NCBI GenBank assembly: GCA_947627245.1
Contig: CANQVH010000006.1
Span: forward strand, 1-64,000
Direction: 5' to 3'
Length of the DNA stretch: 64,000 nt
Source of the DNA: an uncultured Lachnospiraceae bacterium
GTDB taxonomy: Bacteria > Bacillota > Clostridia > Lachnospirales > Lachnospiraceae
The notes under the pieces are model-generated. The model ran no database searches. It had not been told where the DNA came from and saw nothing but the letters and a program-made list of their open reading frames with translations. The position numbers and the translations under genes were made by a program. Shown piece after piece: positions 1 to 8,725 of this stretch (position 1 is its first letter; every line of letters begins with the position of its first letter).

Positions 1-640
1 TCTTCCTGACTTTGTCCATCCCTTCGATGATGAACATATGGGCATCCCCAAGGTCATATTTAGGGCCATAGCCGTTCCCAGCCAGAAAGGCATTGTATTT
101 GGCATAAAGTGTGTCTATCGTATCCAGAAGCCCCGCCAGGTGATAGTTGAGTGTCCCACGCCAGACAAACGTATACCGGTTGGCATTTGCTTCGAACTTT
201 GTCCCATCAATGTAAAGTTCTTTCAGGGTGATGAAGCCTTCTTTTTCCAAACGGCGCACAAACTGGTGGTTCAATTCCTCCAGCACTTCCCCTGTGAGTT
301 TTTTCCCCTTAAAATCATAAAAGGCATCCCTCTTTGGCTTCTGTCCCTTAGTCAGCCAGATGAACGCCAGGTCCCTCTGGCATAGGTCCACAATACGGTC
401 AACCGCCCGGACGCCCCGCATGTTTGCGTAGGTAACAACAGAATAGAGCATGATTGGGTTAAACCCGGTTCTTCCCTGATCTGAATAGCAGGCCAGAAGG
501 CCTGAGAAATCCAACTCCTCCATCACTTTTTTCAGGGTATAGACTGGATCGTCATCGGGTAAACCCAACTCGAAGAAACTAAAGTTAATTTTCTGTTGCC
601 CCAGATCAAAAAAGTCGTTATAATAATCTTGTTTTAGCAT
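1..640 (-). CDS. IS1182-like transposase, N-terminal part (runs off the left edge)
   Basis: Reverse translation from ATG at 640: MLKQDYYNDFFDLGQQKINFSFFELGLPDDDPVYTLKKVMEELDFSGLLACYSDQGRTGFNPIMLYSVVTYANMRGVRAVDRIVDLC...LYIDGTKFEANANRYTFVWRGTLNYH; resembles IS1182 family transposases (IDGTKxEANANxYxFVWR). Confidence 0.85.
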   Translation of the reverse strand, partial: MLKQDYYNDFFDLGQQKINFSFFELGLPDDDPVYTLKKVMEELDFSGLLACYSDQGRTGFNPIMLYSVVTYANMRGVRAVDRIVDLCQRDLAFIWLTKGQKPKRDAFYDFKGKKLTGEVLEELNHQFVRRLEKEGFITLKELYIDGTKFEANANRYTFVWRGTLNYHLAGLLDTIDTLYAKYNAFLAGNGYGPKYDLGDAHMFIIEGMDKVRK

Positions 641-717
641 AGTTCTATTATAACATGGAACGGGAGAAAGATGGTTGTCGTTAGCCATCTTTTTTCTTTT
701 TTATGAGAATAATTTCA

Positions 718-753
718 GGGGTCGGCGTAACTCAATCAAGTTACGCCGACCCC
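718..753. repeat. Perfect 15-bp inverted repeat, 6-nt loop (GGGGTCGGCGTAACT-CAATCA-AGTTACGCCGACCCC), upstream of the transposase
   Basis: Read directly; possible IS-end structure or attenuator hairpin. Confidence 0.7.
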
Positions 754-833
754 TGGTTGGAGCTATCTATTTCCCGACAGCCCCCCCCTTCAGCCAAAGA
801 AGTTTGTTTTGTATGGGTTTAGGCAGGTGTTAC

Positions 834-3323
834 TCAATTATAAATGGCGATAAATGTTTTACCTGTGTCCTTGTAACCAAACTTGTGGTTTGTCAATAAC
901 TCACCCATCGGCTGACCATCAGTTCCTACCTGCTTCCAGCCTGCAAAATGCTTTCCCTCCGTACTGGCCGGTGTCATCGGAGTGAGTTCCTGCGTCAGCG
1001 AACTTCTCAGCGCTGGGACATAACCAGCATACTTTTGGTTCCCTAGGCAAAAATCATGACAGTAGGCTTTGTTCAAGGGCTTGGGATTCTTGTTTGAAAG
1101 ATCCCAGCCTGTCTCCGACAGAAATACAGCCCACTGAATATAGCTTCCCATCTTATCCTCATCCTCCGCCTGTTCAGCCCAATATAGCAGTTTATCGCCT
1201 TCAACCATCCCTGTTCCCGGTAAGAGTTTATATGCGCCGCACTCTGCACAAGCCTCCTCAAATTCGGTCATACTTCTGCTATTGCCATTCGCGGTGCTTT
1301 TGCTCATAAAGGAAAATACGGCAGTATTTGCCGTCACCCACCTATGCTCTTTAGTAGGTGCATAGGTCGTCGGCGCGCCGTCCTTGTATTCCCCGCAAAC
1401 CGAGCACTGCGTATATGCAGAATGTCCGGCTTTTATGCAGGTCGCTTCTTCCTTCGCATAGGATACCCACTGATGCTTTCCGGTCGCCGGGATCGTCGTT
1501 ATCTTTGTGTCGCCGCAAACGCTGCAAGACACTTTCTTCGTACCGGCTTCCTCACAGGTCGCCTCGGTGATGGTCGTCACGTACGTATGCCCGAGCGGGT
1601 TCGTGGTTCTTCCCTCTCTCTCACCGCAAATAGAACACTGCTTTCCTGTAAAACCGGATTCCGTGCAGGTCGCCGGAACCTTGAGCTCTTCCCACTGATG
1701 GCCTTCCGCCTTTGTGGTTTCCCTCACGTCCGTCTTCGCGCCGCAGCGCGTGCACTTTCTGTAGCTGATTCCGGCTTTTATGCAAGTGCCTTCGTCCGTG
1801 AATCTCTCGTTGGAATAATCATGTCCGAGCGGCTTCACGTAGCTGTAAAATTCTGCACCGCAAAATTCGCAACTCGTTCTGTGCGTCGCACCCGGCGTCG
1901 TACAAGTCGGGGCAATATCTTCCAACTCGGTCAGGACGTCCGTCCTGTGTACCGGGTAGCCGCCCTTCTCTTTGTAACCGCAGGAGGTACATTCGCGCAC
2001 GTTCATAGCGTAGCACGCGCTGGTCGGAATCGGTTCAAGCGTCCACTCGCCAAACGTATGGCCCGTCGCAGCGGTCGTGCGGGTTTCTTTCTCTCCGCAT
2101 GCCGCGCAGATCCGCTCTTCCGTTCCCGCCTCTGTGCAGGTTGCCTTTTTCGCAACAGTCCAGTCTCCAAAGCTATGCCCGATAGCCGTGATCGGCAAAG
2201 GCTCTGTTCTGTAGCCGCAGACCGTGCAATACTCATAAGAGCTCGTTCCTGCTTTTGTGCAGGTCGGTGCAACAGACTCTACGACGATCAGATTCAGATG
2301 CTTTTCGCCACAAACCGGCTTTTCCGGAGCAGCTTTCGCAGCCGGTGCTTTTGCTTTCGGCGCAGGCTTCGGCGTTACTTCCGGAACTTTTACTTCAGGT
2401 GCAGGCTTTGACGTTACTTCCGGTGCTTTTACTTCAGGCGCCGGTACCGGCGTCGCTTCGTCAACCGAATTGTCCTCATCAGATACATTCACTGCCGGGA
2501 TATCAGGAGTCTCCGGAGTTTCCTCAGTCTTCGGCGCTTCCGTTGCCTTTTGAGTTTCCTCAGTTTTCGGTGCTTCCGCTGCCTTTTGAGTTTCCTCGGC
2601 TTTCGGCGCTTCCGTTGCCTTCTGAGTTTCCTCAGTCTTCGGCGCTTCCGCTGCCTTTTGAGTTTCCTCAGTCTTCGGCGCTTCCGTTGCCTTCTGAGTT
2701 TCCTCGACCTTCGGCGCTTCCGCTGCCTGAGTTTCCTCGGCCTTTGGAGCTTCCTCCGCTTCCGGCACTGCCGTCTCTGCGACCGCTTCCGGCGGCGTCT
2801 GCACGGAAACCTTCAGCAGCTTCTCGTAGGAAGTGTCCTTCCCGTCCGGAACCGTAACAACCGCTTCCGCCGAGATCCCCTTCAACGCATTCTTGCCGAC
2901 CTTCTTCAGAGTCTTGCTCCGAATATCGACCGTTGTCAGGCTCTTGCAGCCCTTGAATGCATTTTTGCCGATCTCTTTGATCGCTTTGTTGGTAATTACC
3001 ATTTCCAGTTTTTTGCAATTCTTAAACGCGTTGCTGCCGATCGCTGTCACGGTCAGTTTGTATCCGCCCGCGCTTACTGTCTCCGGCACACTCACGGAAG
3101 TCACTTTCGACTTTGCGCCGATCAGCGCCGCTGTGCCCTTTTTCCCTTTCAGAGAAGTTACCTTATACTGATAATTCCCCTTCCAGAAATTTGTTCCTTT
3201 TTTTACAGCCTCCGCTTTTGCTTTCGCAACCGCCGGAACTGTTGTGACAGCCGCCCCTGTGTTGACGACCATCAGAAATGCCAACGTCATCAGTAAACTT
3301 TTTAACCATTTTTTCATTTTCAT
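834..3323 (-). CDS. Secreted BspA-like LRR_5 protein with Glu/Thr/Pro/Ala repeats and CxxC-x(n)-GH Cys repeats
   Basis: Start [20 protein letters not shown] after AGGAGGGG; signal peptide; LRR_5-like [15 protein letters not shown] / [29 protein letters not shown] repeats; repeated CTxAGT..YC..CG...I...GH motifs. Confidence 0.85.
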   Translation of the reverse strand: MKMKKWLKSLLMTLAFLMVVNTGAAVTTVPAVAKAKAEAVKKGTNFWKGNYQYKVTSLKGKKGTAALIGAKSKVTSVSVPETVSAGGYKLTVTAIGSNAFKNCKKLEMVITNKAIKEIGKNAFKGCKSLTTVDIRSKTLKKVGKNALKGISAEAVVTVPDGKDTSYEKLLKVSVQTPPEAVAETAVPEAEEAPKAEETQAAEAPKVEETQKATEAPKTEETQKAAEAPKTEETQKATEAPKAEETQKAAEAPKTEETQKATEAPKTEETPETPDIPAVNVSDEDNSVDEATPVPAPEVKAPEVTSKPAPEVKVPEVTPKPAPKAKAPAAKAAPEKPVCGEKHLNLIVVESVAPTCTKAGTSSYEYCTVCGYRTEPLPITAIGHSFGDWTVAKKATCTEAGTEERICAACGEKETRTTAATGHTFGEWTLEPIPTSACYAMNVRECTSCGYKEKGGYPVHRTDVLTELEDIAPTCTTPGATHRTSCEFCGAEFYSYVKPLGHDYSNERFTDEGTCIKAGISYRKCTRCGAKTDVRETTKAEGHQWEELKVPATCTESGFTGKQCSICGEREGRTTNPLGHTYVTTITEATCEEAGTKKVSCSVCGDTKITTIPATGKHQWVSYAKEEATCIKAGHSAYTQCSVCGEYKDGAPTTYAPTKEHRWVTANTAVFSFMSKSTANGNSRSMTEFEEACAECGAYKLLPGTGMVEGDKLLYWAEQAEDEDKMGSYIQWAVFLSETGWDLSNKNPKPLNKAYCHDFCLGNQKYAGYVPALRSSLTQELTPMTPASTEGKHFAGWKQVGTDGQPMGELLTNHKFGYKDTGKTFIAIYN

Positions 3324-3431
3324 GCTGAACCCCTCCTTTTCAACTCCAAACGCAGTTGTTTGTGTCGGGTCCATATTTCCAGTCACATAAGTTAGCATGC
3401 ATTTCCTATCAAATGATTCTGCTCAGAAATA

Positions 3432-3519
3432 TGGCAACCGGCTGTCATAGCATGACGATCATCTCTCACGTCAGCCTTAGACCCTTGGCTTTGCGTCCCT
3501 GCTTTTCAGCAGGTTTGCC
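3432..3519 (-). ncRNA. c-di-GMP-I (GEMM-I) riboswitch aptamer in the leader of the 834-3323 gene
   Basis: Minus strand GGGCAAACCTGCTGAAAAGCAGGGACGCAAAGCCAAGGGTCTAAGGCTGACGTGAGAGATGATCGTCATGCTATGACAGCCGGTTGCC: GCAAACC, GNRA-capped stem, GGGACGCAAAGCC, GGTCTAA and GACAGCCGGTTGCC all fit the GEMM-I consensus. Confidence 0.92.
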
Positions 3520-3706
3520 CTTGTTACATTTTCTTGTCTGTGTTGCTTCTAAGTAAAAATCCTCTTTTGTTTACCATTCTGTGCGCTGACATCTCATGCT
3601 TCCCTGCCGTTCCCCCATACCACCTCCCATGGCTTTTTTTACCCTGCCACATTTTGTTGACAGGGTATAAAACCGGGCGTCCTCTGTGAAGGACTCCCTC
3701 ACATTT

Positions 3707-3735
3707 ACAATACACGATAGCCTGCAAAACGTCAA
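3707..3735 (-). promoter_or_regulatory. Sigma-A-like promoter TTGACG-N17-TATTGT for the riboswitch-controlled gene
   Basis: Minus strand TTGACG TTTTGCAGGCTATCGTG TATTGT; same arrangement at 7529-7557. Confidence 0.7.
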
Positions 3736-3833
3736 GAAATTCATGGATAAAGATTTTTGGAAATTCGTGGAAATGCACAAATTTCTGCAAAGAAATAGTG
3801 TGTTTTGATAAAATATAAATATGCAGAAAGAAA

Positions 3834-3854
3834 GACCGGCCAAATCAGCCGGTC
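3834..3854 (-). terminator. Intrinsic terminator downstream of the 3910-7128 gene
   Basis: Minus strand GACCGGC-TGATTTG-GCCGGTC followed by TTTCTTTCT. Confidence 0.75.
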
Positions 3855-3909
3855 CTCCCTGTAACTCATTTTGTTGCTTCGGTATGTTCGGTCAGGAACA
3901 AGTCCCTGC

Positions 3910-6900
3910 CTACTCTGCCGCTTCCGTATGTCCTTCCACGACAACAGGCTCGTGATGCTCTACAATGTCATGCGGTTCGTGAGCAGAATTCTCTGCAGAC
4001 GAATTACCGTCAAGGATCAAGGATACGTCGATTTCCGTCTCCCCATGAATCACCTGCGGCGTTCCCGTCGAAACAGGTTCGTCCGCCGGAGCAGCTACTT
4101 CCGATGGAGCAGCTACATCCTCCGAAGCAATTACTTCCGATGCTGGAACAGCTTCCGTGGAATCCTGATCCCCTGTCTCCGAAACATAAACTGCCAAAAA
4201 GGTCTCATCCATGTAATCACAGGATACAGACAATGTAGTTCCCTTGACAGAAAGATTATCAGAGTCCTCTTCTACCTTTACCCATTCCTTCTCGCCTTTT
4301 AACAACGCCCAATGATCGAACCTATAGCCCGAATGTGCCTTCGGCGGCTCTACCTCTAAGTGGTTGCCCGCAGATATCGTGGTAAGGAATGCGGCATAGG
4401 ACATGCCTCCGCCCGGAAGTTCAAATCCGGTGCATGCTTTGGGATCTGCCACAAACCAAGAACCCCACACAATACGGGCTCTCGAATTGTCGGAGCCGTC
4501 CTCAGGTTTTACTGTCCCGCACACGGTGCAGTAAACATGGCCGTCGTCTTCCTCGTCGTCCCACTTATGCCCATGACCGTTACACGGAACATCCTTCCAC
4601 TGCACCCAAGTACCAGCTCCGTACACGTTGTACAAGTAGAACAACATCTGGCAATTCTCATTCTTACATCTGGCTGTCTTAATCCAGCCGTTTTCACTCT
4701 TTCCGTCCCTACTCATGCTAGCCAGAGCGCCCTCATTCTCTCCCTTTGTTGAAACAAATTCATACTCGAGATGATCACATTCTGCCAGCGGAAGCGCTAT
4801 TCTTTCCTCGTACTCGCATTCTGTGCAGTCTTTTACCGCATAGCCCTTCGTGGTGGTGGTGGATTCCACTACCGTCACCGGTTCCGACAGCTTGTGTCCA
4901 TGCCTTGTGCCGTACTCGACCTTCGTCTCCGTATAACCGCACTTCGTGCAGGTGAACACATCCTTCTGATCCGTGGTACAGGTCGCGGCAATTCTCTCTT
5001 CCGTCATCTCATGCCCGGTCCGGGGAATTCTCTGTGTCTTTGTCTCGCCACAGCCATCATGTGCACAGGTAATCTTGAGTAGACCGTCCTGCGTGCAGGT
5101 CGCTTCCTTCACCAGCTCAACCGTCTGACTGTCGTTAGCGGCTGAGAACAATCTGGCTCCTCCAGCGGCTACATTGCCCGCCGAGAAATCGTGTCCGATC
5201 TTCTTCGCCGTAATTGTCTCATTCTCCACCAGACCACAGCGTTCGCACTGATCGTAAGAACGTCCGTCCTCGGTACAGGTAGCCGGATCGTCATGGTGTA
5301 CCATGCTGTGTCCGAGCGCTTCCCTGATCTTGCCGTTTTCGTCCTTGAGATTGATCGACTGATAGCCGCATTTCGTACACTTGGAATAGGTCGCCCCGCG
5401 CGTCGTGCAGGTCGGTTCCACATTCTTTGTCACCACAAACTCATGCTCCGCTCTGAGGCCTTCCTTCACGGTCTTGCCGCAGACAGCGCATGTACCTGTT
5501 CTGCTTCCGGTATCGCGCCATGTCATGTCGTTGCCGAGATATCCGCAGTAAGGCTCCTTCGTCACAACCCACGTGAATTCGCATACATGCTCGGTCTCTG
5601 CCGGAGTCTCTGCTTCCGTCTGGGTCGGTACGTCTGTCTCTTGCTGAGCCGGCGTTTCCGCTTCCGTCTGGACGGAATTTTTCATCTCCGGTGCAGACGC
5701 TGAAGCATCTGTCTGAGCCTGCGTGTCCGGCTCCGGTGTCGGTGCTACGGCCTGCGTCTCTGCCTCCGGTGCAGACGTCGGAGCATCTGTCTTCGTCTCC
5801 GCCTGTGTCTCTGGTGTAGTCGCCGGAGCATCTGTCTTCGTTTCGGCCTGTGTCTCTGGCGTAGTCGCCGGAGTGTCTGTCTTTGTCTTTGTCTCCGCCT
5901 GTGTCTCTGGCGTAGTCGCCGGAGCGTCTGTCTCCGTCTCGGTCTGCTTCTTCACTTCCGGCGTCGGCTCTGTTGCGTTAGGAGCCGCAGAAGCCGGAGC
6001 TTTCTTCTGAGCCATCTTTGACGCCGTCTTCTTGGCCGGAACTGTCGTCTTCGGTACAGGAGCCGATGTTTCCGCCTCTGTCTGAACCGGTGCTTCCGGT
6101 GTCGCCGTCGGAGCGGCAGCTTCCGTCTGATTCTGCGCATCCTTTTCTGGTGCGTCCGGCGTCGGAGCGGCAGTCTCTGTCTGAGCTTTCGCTTCTTTTT
6201 CCGGTGCTTCCGCCGTCGGAGTTGCAGCTTCCGTCTGATTCTGCGCTTCCTTTTCCGGTGCGTCCGGCGTCGGAGCGGCAGTCTCTGTCTGAGCCTGTGT
6301 TTCCTTTTCCGGTGCTTCCGGTGTCGCAGCGGCAGTCTCATCCTCGGTCGGCGCTTTCGCTTCCGTCTGGGTCGTTGCCTTCGCATCCGATGCTTTCACT
6401 TCCGGCGTCAGCGTTGATGCTTCGGGAGCCGCAGAAGTCAAATTTGCCTCGGATGCAGGCGCGGATGTCTGCTCCGGTGCTTTTGCTTCCGTCTCCGGTG
6501 TCTTCGCCTCTGTCTGAGCCGGAGCTTCCGTTACCGGCGTCGTCCCTTCTTCCGCCGTTGCGGGTACAGCCGCAGCGGCCGCATCCCCCTCATCCGGAGT
6601 CTGCACGGGAACATTCAACAGCTTCTCATAGGAATCATCTTTTCCCTCAGGCACGGTGACGACTGCTTCCTTCGAGATCCCCTTCAGCGCATTTTTGCCG
6701 ACCTTCTTCAGAGCCTTGCTCTGGATGTCGACGACCGCAAGCTGCTTACAGCCCTTGAACGCGTTCTTGCCGATCTCTTTGATCACGGTGTTCGTAGTCA
6801 CCGTCTCCAGCTTCTTGCATTTCTTGAATGCATTCGCGCCGATCACGGTCACAGTCAGTGTATACTTGCCATTCTTTACAGTCTTCGGCACAGTCACGGA

Positions 6901-7128
6901 AGTCACATTCGACTTTGCGCCGATCAGTGTAGCTTCGCCTTTCTTTCCCTTCAGGGAGGTAACCTTGTACTGGAGGTCTCCCTTCCAGAACGTCGTTCCT
7001 TTTTTGACGGTCTCTGTCTTCGTCTTCGCAGCAACTACCGGAAGCGTCGTGGAAACTACTCCCACGTTGACTACCATCATGAGTGCCATTGTCATCAGTA
7101 AACATTTCAACCACTTTTTCAATTTCAT
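3910..7128 (-). CDS. Secreted BspA-like LRR_5 protein with long Ala/Thr/Pro/Glu repeats and CxxC repeats (paralog of 834-3323)
   Basis: Start MKLKKWLKCLLMTMALMMVV after GGAGGG; LRR_5 block nearly superimposable on the neighbour; repeated CTxxG...C..CG motifs. Confidence 0.85.
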   Translation of the reverse strand: MKLKKWLKCLLMTMALMMVVNVGVVSTTLPVVAAKTKTETVKKGTTFWKGDLQYKVTSLKGKKGEATLIGAKSNVTSVTVPKTVKNGKYTLTVTVIGANAFKKCKKLETVTTNTVIKEIGKNAFKGCKQLAVVDIQSKALKKVGKNALKGISKEAVVTVPEGKDDSYEKLLNVPVQTPDEGDAAAAAVPATAEEGTTPVTEAPAQTEAKTPETEAKAPEQTSAPASEANLTSAAPEASTLTPEVKASDAKATTQTEAKAPTEDETAAATPEAPEKETQAQTETAAPTPDAPEKEAQNQTEAATPTAEAPEKEAKAQTETAAPTPDAPEKDAQNQTEAAAPTATPEAPVQTEAETSAPVPKTTVPAKKTASKMAQKKAPASAAPNATEPTPEVKKQTETETDAPATTPETQAETKTKTDTPATTPETQAETKTDAPATTPETQAETKTDAPTSAPEAETQAVAPTPEPDTQAQTDASASAPEMKNSVQTEAETPAQQETDVPTQTEAETPAETEHVCEFTWVVTKEPYCGYLGNDMTWRDTGSRTGTCAVCGKTVKEGLRAEHEFVVTKNVEPTCTTRGATYSKCTKCGYQSINLKDENGKIREALGHSMVHHDDPATCTEDGRSYDQCERCGLVENETITAKKIGHDFSAGNVAAGGARLFSAANDSQTVELVKEATCTQDGLLKITCAHDGCGETKTQRIPRTGHEMTEERIAATCTTDQKDVFTCTKCGYTETKVEYGTRHGHKLSEPVTVVESTTTTKGYAVKDCTECEYEERIALPLAECDHLEYEFVSTKGENEGALASMSRDGKSENGWIKTARCKNENCQMLFYLYNVYGAGTWVQWKDVPCNGHGHKWDDEEDDGHVYCTVCGTVKPEDGSDNSRARIVWGSWFVADPKACTGFELPGGGMSYAAFLTTISAGNHLEVEPPKAHSGYRFDHWALLKGEKEWVKVEEDSDNLSVKGTTLSVSCDYMDETFLAVYVSETGDQDSTEAVPASEVIASEDVAAPSEVAAPADEPVSTGTPQVIHGETEIDVSLILDGNSSAENSAHEPHDIVEHHEPVVVEGHTEAAE

Positions 7129-7236
7129 ACTGAAACCCTCCTTTTCAACTCGAAACGCAGTTGTCTGTGTCGGGTCCATATTTCCTGTCACATAAGCTAG
7201 CTTGTATTCCTATCAAATGACTCTGCTCAGAAATAT

Positions 7237-7324
7237 GGCAACCGGCTGTCATAGCATGGCGATTCATTTTCACGTCAGCCTTAGACCCTTGGCTTTGCGT
7301 CCCTGCCTTTCGACAGGTTTGCCC
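7237..7324 (-). ncRNA. c-di-GMP-I (GEMM-I) riboswitch aptamer in the leader of the 3910-7128 gene
   Basis: Minus strand GGGCAAACCTGTCGAAAGGCAGGGACGCAAAGCCAAGGGTCTAAGGCTGACGTGAAAATGAATCGCCATGCTATGACAGCCGGTTGCC; canonical CGAAAG tetraloop and GGGACGCAAAGCC core. Confidence 0.93.
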
Positions 7325-7528
7325 TTTTAACATTTTCCTTTCGTTACATTTCATTGTTGTCCTGTAAATCACTTTAAAAAATTTTGCCGCTTGTTTACTG
7401 TCATGCTTTCGGCCTCTGTAGCTGCCTTACCGTCCCCGCATCACCTCCTTAGTTTTTTTATGCCCCGCCTTGTTGCATAGGGCAGAGCATATACGCAGGC
7501 GTCCTCCGTGACAGACTCCTGTACAATT

Positions 7529-7557
7529 ACAATACACGATATTGCAGAAAACGTCAA
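7529..7557 (-). promoter_or_regulatory. Sigma-A-like promoter TTGACG-N17-TATTGT
   Basis: Minus strand TTGACG TTTTCTGCAATATCGTG TATTGT. Confidence 0.7.
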
Positions 7558-7596
7558 GAAAATCTATTAGGAAGATTTATGTAATTTCGTTATCAT

Positions 7597-8688
7597 TCAT
7601 AAATTTGAATCCAGATACTGCAATATTCCGTCGCGAATCGCACATACCGCGCGATCCTGATACGCTTCATCCTGAAGCAGCTTCTCCTCCTCCGGGTTCG
7701 TGAGAAATCCGCATTCCACGATCACCGTCGTCCCGACCGACCGTTTCAGGATATAATAGGACGCGTTTCCCTTGTGCGTCTTCGGCGATTTTACCTCGAG
7801 CTGTTCATTCATGCATTTCTGGATGCACTCCGCCAGACGTTCCCCCTCCTTCGACTGGGCGTAATAAAATACCTGCGGCCCGCTGACCGAGCTGTCCGGA
7901 TAACTGTTCTGATGAATGCTGACCGTCACAAGTGGCTTCTCCTTCTCGATGACCGCACACCGGCGCTGCATATCCTGCGCTTTTTTGTGCGACTGCCCCA
8001 CGTCGTATAGTCCCTCCTGCGTCGGACGCGTCTGCACCACGCGATAGCCCTCGTCCGTGAGCAGCTTTTCCAGCTTCTGCGCAAAAATGAGATTGAGCTC
8101 GCGTTCCGCGATCCCGCTTGCTCCCGATACGCCGGGATCAAATCCCCCATGTCCCGCGTCGAGGACGATCGTCCCTTTCTCCGCCTGCCCCGAGGTCTCC
8201 TGTTCAGAATCCCCCTGCTTCGAATTTCTCTGTTCTGAGTTTTCCTGTTCCGGATTGTTTTCCTTCGAATCTCCTTGTTCTGAATCCCCCTGTGCCGAAT
8301 TTCCCTGCTTTGAATCCCCTTGTTTCGAATCTCCCTGTGCCGAATCACTTTGCTGCGGATTTTTTGAACCGCTCGGCTGCTGCTCCGGATCACCCGTCCC
8401 GGTTCCGTCCGGATCCTGTCCGGCCGTGCTGCCCGCCGCGCCCTTGTTCTGTCCGATCTTTCCCGCCTTTCTCATGCTCCCCGCATATGCGGAGACAAGA
8501 AAAACCAGTACCAGAAGCATAGTCAGCATCAGGTACTGGATTATCTTTGTCCTTTTGTATGATTGATTCACCGCGTTTACCCCCAACAGGTTTATTACTA
8601 TACCTATTGCCGGGGGCAGACGATTATGCCTTGATTCCGGACGGACCTTTCCGATCTGCCTTGTGAAACGGCGAAGCTGTTTCCCCAT
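7597..8688 (-). CDS. N-acetylmuramoyl-L-alanine amidase (Amidase_3, CwlD-like) with Q/G/D/S repeat linker
   Basis: TIVLDAGHGGFDPGVSG, NLIFAQKLEKLL, SIHQNSYPDSSVSGPQVFYYA, VIVECGFLTNPEEEKLL; N-terminal TM segment; exact start uncertain. Confidence 0.9.
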   Translation of the reverse strand: MGKQLRRFTRQIGKVRPESRHNRLPPAIGIVINLLGVNAVNQSYKRTKIIQYLMLTMLLVLVFLVSAYAGSMRKAGKIGQNKGAAGSTAGQDPDGTGTGDPEQQPSGSKNPQQSDSAQGDSKQGDSKQGNSAQGDSEQGDSKENNPEQENSEQRNSKQGDSEQETSGQAEKGTIVLDAGHGGFDPGVSGASGIAERELNLIFAQKLEKLLTDEGYRVVQTRPTQEGLYDVGQSHKKAQDMQRRCAVIEKEKPLVTVSIHQNSYPDSSVSGPQVFYYAQSKEGERLAECIQKCMNEQLEVKSPKTHKGNASYYILKRSVGTTVIVECGFLTNPEEEKLLQDEAYQDRAVCAIRDGILQYLDSNL

Positions 8689-8725
8689 CCCGCAGGGATC
8701 TGAATTACGGAGTGCCCCGGAGATA

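Noticed and set aside
1344-2411. 355-aa + strand ORF opposite the LRR protein gene
   Set aside because: Arg/Cys/Phe-rich shadow translation antisense to a well-supported CDS; no recognisable domain or RBS.
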